Of a DNA stretch of 35,503 nt, positions 32,943 to 35,503 are shown one piece after another. A model generated the notes under the pieces. It did no database searches and was not told where the DNA came from. It saw only the letters and a program-made list of their open reading frames with translations. A program made the position numbers and the translations under genes. The DNA comes from a bacterium (GTDB lineage: Bacteria > Margulisbacteria > Marinamargulisbacteria > JAHFDA01), in the NCBI GenBank assembly GCA_023249225.1, contig JAHFDA010000019.1:1-35503 (forward strand), read 5' to 3'. Positions within the stretch are counted from its first letter, which is position 1; every line of letters starts with the position of its first letter.

Positions 32943-35503
32943 ATGATGTTGCGCAAATGGATGGGTCGATTGTTTATTGCCTTTATGGGGTTGTCTTTGG
33001 CAACATCGGCTGCTTGGGCGGGCGCCACCACAGACGTGACACAGATGCACTACGAGTACGGTCTGGTGAGTTTTGGCAGCACTCCTGTGACTTCGGTCAG
33101 TGGCAACTATTATTTTAACTGGTATGCACAGGGATCCGATCTGGATATGGTCGGAGATTTTGCGGTTACCGCCAATCTGTGGGGTGCGGCAAACTTTGGT
33201 CATGCGCGCCATAACAACTGGACGGCTGGCCAGGTTTATATCACGGCTCTGGAGCTTACTCAAAATAACGCCGGATATTATCTGGTGGTGGATCATGCTT
33301 TGGCGGCAGGTGCCGTAGACGCTTACGACACGAGCACCTTGAATGCCATTCCAACCGTCTCTGTCGTAGACAACGGCAATGGCACGGTGGGTCTTGCATG
33401 GACCTTGGCAGACGGAACTGTATTTGACGGCACCCATGCCAGCAATATCGAAGGGTATCATGTGTGGCGCTCTACCGATGGCGTGTCATGGACACAGCTC
33501 ACAGTCGATGGCAGCCATGTGACTTCTAATGTTTATACCGACAATACAGTCGTGACGGACGGCAGCGTGTCTTACTATTACGCGCTTACGCTGGTGTATT
33601 ACGCGGACAGTGCCCAGTACGTTAAGGGTTCAATCTTGTCGGCTTCCTCGGCGGCTGTGACTCCGCTTGTGGTGGTGACGCCATTCACAGTAGGTGCTTT
33701 AAGCGTGCCTACGGGTTCCATGCAAATGCAGGTGTCACTCAATTATCAGGATCTGCCCAGCACCGACTCGATCAGTTCGGTCTTGCTTAACGGACAAAGT
33801 GCTTCGTTTAACGTCAGCGCCACTGGCAGCAGCGGTGTGATTACCTTTGTGGTGCCGCAAGAAGCGGGCAGCAACACGCGCAATCTGCAAAACCTGACGG
33901 TAACAGTGAACACCACGGTAGGACAAGTCGATACGGCGAACACGTTGTTTACTTACCACCCGTATATCACTTCCATTTCACCCACGCGAGCCACAGTGGG
34001 CAGTCTGCTGACGATTCGCGGGTACAGCCTGTCGGGGGTGGACGTGGTGTTGCTTGTAACGGGCAATATTAGCTACAGCAGTTTGGCCAGCAGAACCGCC
34101 ACTGAAATCCAGGTGACCCTGTCTAGTCACGCCAATGCTTTTGGACAAAAACTGGTGCGCGTGCGTGACAACGGCATTGTGGGCGCCCAATCGGATGCCA
34201 CCCAAAACTTTACTTTTGTCCCAGACATTACCGCTGTTTCACCGACTTCGGGTGTGGCTGGGGATACTATTACCATCACGGGTTCGGCTCTGCGCGGAAT
34301 TGATGTGATCAAACTGGATACGGTCACGGCCACCATTTTGGTGAACGCCACCAACGTGACCATGAACGTGCAAGTACCTGCGCCGGTGACCGGAAACTAC
34401 AATGCGGTTTTGTATGTACAGGCGACTGACACCGATTTTGGCGTTCAGGATATTGCCACTCTAAACTTTCATTACATCAGCGTTCCCGACATATATTTGG
34501 CTGTTCCGACCGCATCGGCCGGGCGCGTGGCCACGATCAACGGGATAAATCTGGATAATGGTACGCCTAACATCTGGGTGGGCACGGCCTCGGCTGAAGT
34601 GCTCACGTTTAGCTACGATTACATCCGTTACCGCGTGCCGACGGTAGATAGTATTCTCAATCTATCCAACGATGTCATCGTCTCCAATAACGATGGCAGC
34701 GATACTTTGACGGCAGCCTTGTATGTGCTGACGCTGCCGGTGTTTGACACATTTGCACCCACAGTGGGCGTGGTGGCGGGAACGACCACAGTGGATGTCA
34801 CGGGTTTGTTCCTTGACACCATTACCTCAATTTATTTTGGAGATAACCCTGTGACGACAATCTTAAGCCTGACGCCCACGGCCATGAGCTTTTTGGCCCC
34901 CGCAGCCGCTGCGGCCGGTTCGGTGACGGTGAGCGCCAGCAATCCAGATGGCAGCGTGAGCCGTCCGGGGCAGTTCACTTATCTGTCAACGCCTTCTATT
35001 ACCGACGTCAGTGTTTCCACGGGCTCGATCGGCGACGTGGTGATCATTGGCGGCGAAAATATTAACTCTGGAGCAACCGTCTTGTTTGATACGGTCACGG
35101 CCAATGTCACCGCCAGCACCGATGTCAACGGCGATGTGTTCTTGTATGCGGTCGTTCCGACGCCCAGCGACCCAACCTTTACGGGCACAGTGGATATTGT
35201 TTTGATTAATCCGGACAGCGCCAGTTATAACTTTGAAGATGCGTTTGTGTACGTCAGCGCTTCCGTAGATAGCGGCGTTCCAAGCGGCAGTAGTTCAGTT
35301 TCGACGCCATCGATTACGGACGTGAGTATCAGCACCGGTTCCATGGGTGACGTGGTAATCATCGGTGGTGACAACATTGACGCCAGTGCCAATGTGTACT
35401 TTGACACCATTACGGCCGACGTGACGGCGAGTACCGATGTTAACGGCGACGTATTCTTGTATGCGGTAGTCCCAACGCCCAGTGATCCTGCTTTCAGTGG
35501 CAC
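32943..35503 (+). CDS. Secreted multi-IPT/TIG-repeat surface protein, 3' partial
   Basis: I translated this frame by hand and it stays open to the window end (853 codons). The Sec signal is MMLRKWMGRLFIAFMGLSLA followed by TSAAWA, cleavage after residue 26. A beta-rich part (27-135) precedes an Fn3 domain (about 136-236; GYHVWRSTDGVSW and YYYALTLVYY are typical). After another beta domain come IPT/TIG immunoglobulin-like repeats starting at about residues 340 (ITSISPTRATVGSLLTIRG), 426, 515, 599, 683 and 788, each with the family pattern ItsvsPtsG..GdxvtItGxnl. The repeats near 683 and 788 are close copies. Such proteins are extended surface stalks or adhesins, here probably partnered with the propeller protein. 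The rest of the gene, including any membrane anchor or secretion signal, is outside the window. Confidence 0.88.
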   Translation, partial: MMLRKWMGRLFIAFMGLSLATSAAWAGATTDVTQMHYEYGLVSFGSTPVTSVSGNYYFNWYAQGSDLDMVGDFAVTANLWGAANFGHARHNNWTAGQVYITALELTQNNAGYYLVVDHALAAGAVDAYDTSTLNAIPTVSVVDNGNGTVGLAWTLADGTVFDGTHASNIEGYHVWRSTDGVSWTQLTVDGSHVTSNVYTDNTVVTDGSVSYYYALTLVYYADSAQYVKGSILSASSAAVTPLVVVTPFTVGALSVPTGSMQMQVSLNYQDLPSTDSISSVLLNGQSASFNVSATGSSGVITFVVPQEAGSNTRNLQNLTVTVNTTVGQVDTANTLFTYHPYITSISPTRATVGSLLTIRGYSLSGVDVVLLVTGNISYSSLASRTATEIQVTLSSHANAFGQKLVRVRDNGIVGAQSDATQNFTFVPDITAVSPTSGVAGDTITITGSALRGIDVIKLDTVTATILVNATNVTMNVQVPAPVTGNYNAVLYVQATDTDFGVQDIATLNFHYISVPDIYLAVPTASAGRVATINGINLDNGTPNIWVGTASAEVLTFSYDYIRYRVPTVDSILNLSNDVIVSNNDGSDTLTAALYVLTLPVFDTFAPTVGVVAGTTTVDVTGLFLDTITSIYFGDNPVTTILSLTPTAMSFLAPAAAAAGSVTVSASNPDGSVSRPGQFTYLSTPSITDVSVSTGSIGDVVIIGGENINSGATVLFDTVTANVTASTDVNGDVFLYAVVPTPSDPTFTGTVDIVLINPDSASYNFEDAFVYVSASVDSGVPSGSSSVSTPSITDVSISTGSMGDVVIIGGDNIDASANVYFDTITADVTASTDVNGDVFLYAVVPTPSDPAFSG
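34989..35503 (+). repeat. Near-duplicate IPT/TIG repeats, 315-nt period
   Basis: The unit beginning TPSITDVSVSTGS at 34989 recurs at 35304 (TPSITDVSISTGS), an exact 105-codon period. The proteins agree at roughly four of five residues, including an identical block STDVNGDVFLYAVVPTPSDP, while many third codon positions differ. The second copy is cut by the window end. Confidence 0.85.

Noticed and set aside
32886-33461. 191-codon open frame on the - strand across the start of the TIG gene
   Set aside because: It overlaps the strong ribosome binding site, signal peptide and Fn3 domain of the + strand gene.
34989-35503. TIG duplication as an assembly artefact
   Set aside because: The copies differ at many synonymous and several amino-acid positions, so they are distinct sequences.

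Overview
The window is 35.5 kb of densely packed DNA with every convincing gene on the + strand: eleven coding regions, two of them cut by the window edges. The longest gap between genes is about 210 nt, so no stretch over 300 nt lacks a gene. I see no RNA gene, insertion sequence, integrase or CRISPR array. Sec and Tat/lipobox signal sequences and outer-membrane-barrel-like segments point to a Gram-negative bacterium of moderate GC. Very large proteins of unknown function together with a Hanks-type kinase would suit a deltaproteobacterial, Bdellovibrionota-like or Omnitrophota-like lineage, but I cannot place the organism from sequence alone.

Layout. (1) 3-8329: two large, mostly helical proteins without signal peptides, the first truncated upstream, joined by a strong ribosome binding site. 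(2) 8386-9240: a small secreted barrel-like protein. (3) 9297-10901: a Tat-exported, probably lipid-anchored flavin amine oxidase. (4) 10993-21915: one 3640-residue gene with helical ends, a single EF-hand loop, two barrel-like segments and about 1,100 residues rich in Ser, Thr, Asp and Glu; it has no signal peptide. (5) 22000-23964: a membrane-spanning Ser/Thr kinase with intact catalytic residues. (6) 24176-30725: a three-gene operon of unsignalled proteins (335, 1091 and 750 aa), two of which carry barrel-like segments. (7) 30772 to the window end: two Sec-secreted proteins, one with a beta-propeller, Fn3-like domain and paired C-terminal repeat, the other with an Fn3-like domain and at least six IPT/TIG repeats.

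Regulation is the most coherent new signal. Five transcription units (starting at 8386, 10993, 22000, 24176 and 30772) are each preceded by T(G/A)AAAT-nn, exactly 12 nt, then nnCGATA-like sequence. This equals the sigma-28 (FliA/SigD) layout of TAAA-N15-GCCGATA. Four of the five also carry an AT-rich (G)TAAAATTTAC element upstream, and before the giant gene and the kinase gene an 18-nt version matches at 17 of 18 positions and lies at the same distance from the promoter. Several of these genes begin within a few nt of the predicted transcription start, suggesting leaderless or nearly leaderless mRNAs, whereas downstream operon members have strong GGAGG sites.

Working model (inference): a regulon, possibly tied to motility or a life-cycle phase, that co-expresses a giant composite protein, a transmembrane kinase, an unsignalled barrel-containing operon and a secreted propeller/TIG pair, probably to build or modify the cell surface. 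The molecular job of the giant protein and of the three-gene operon is unknown.
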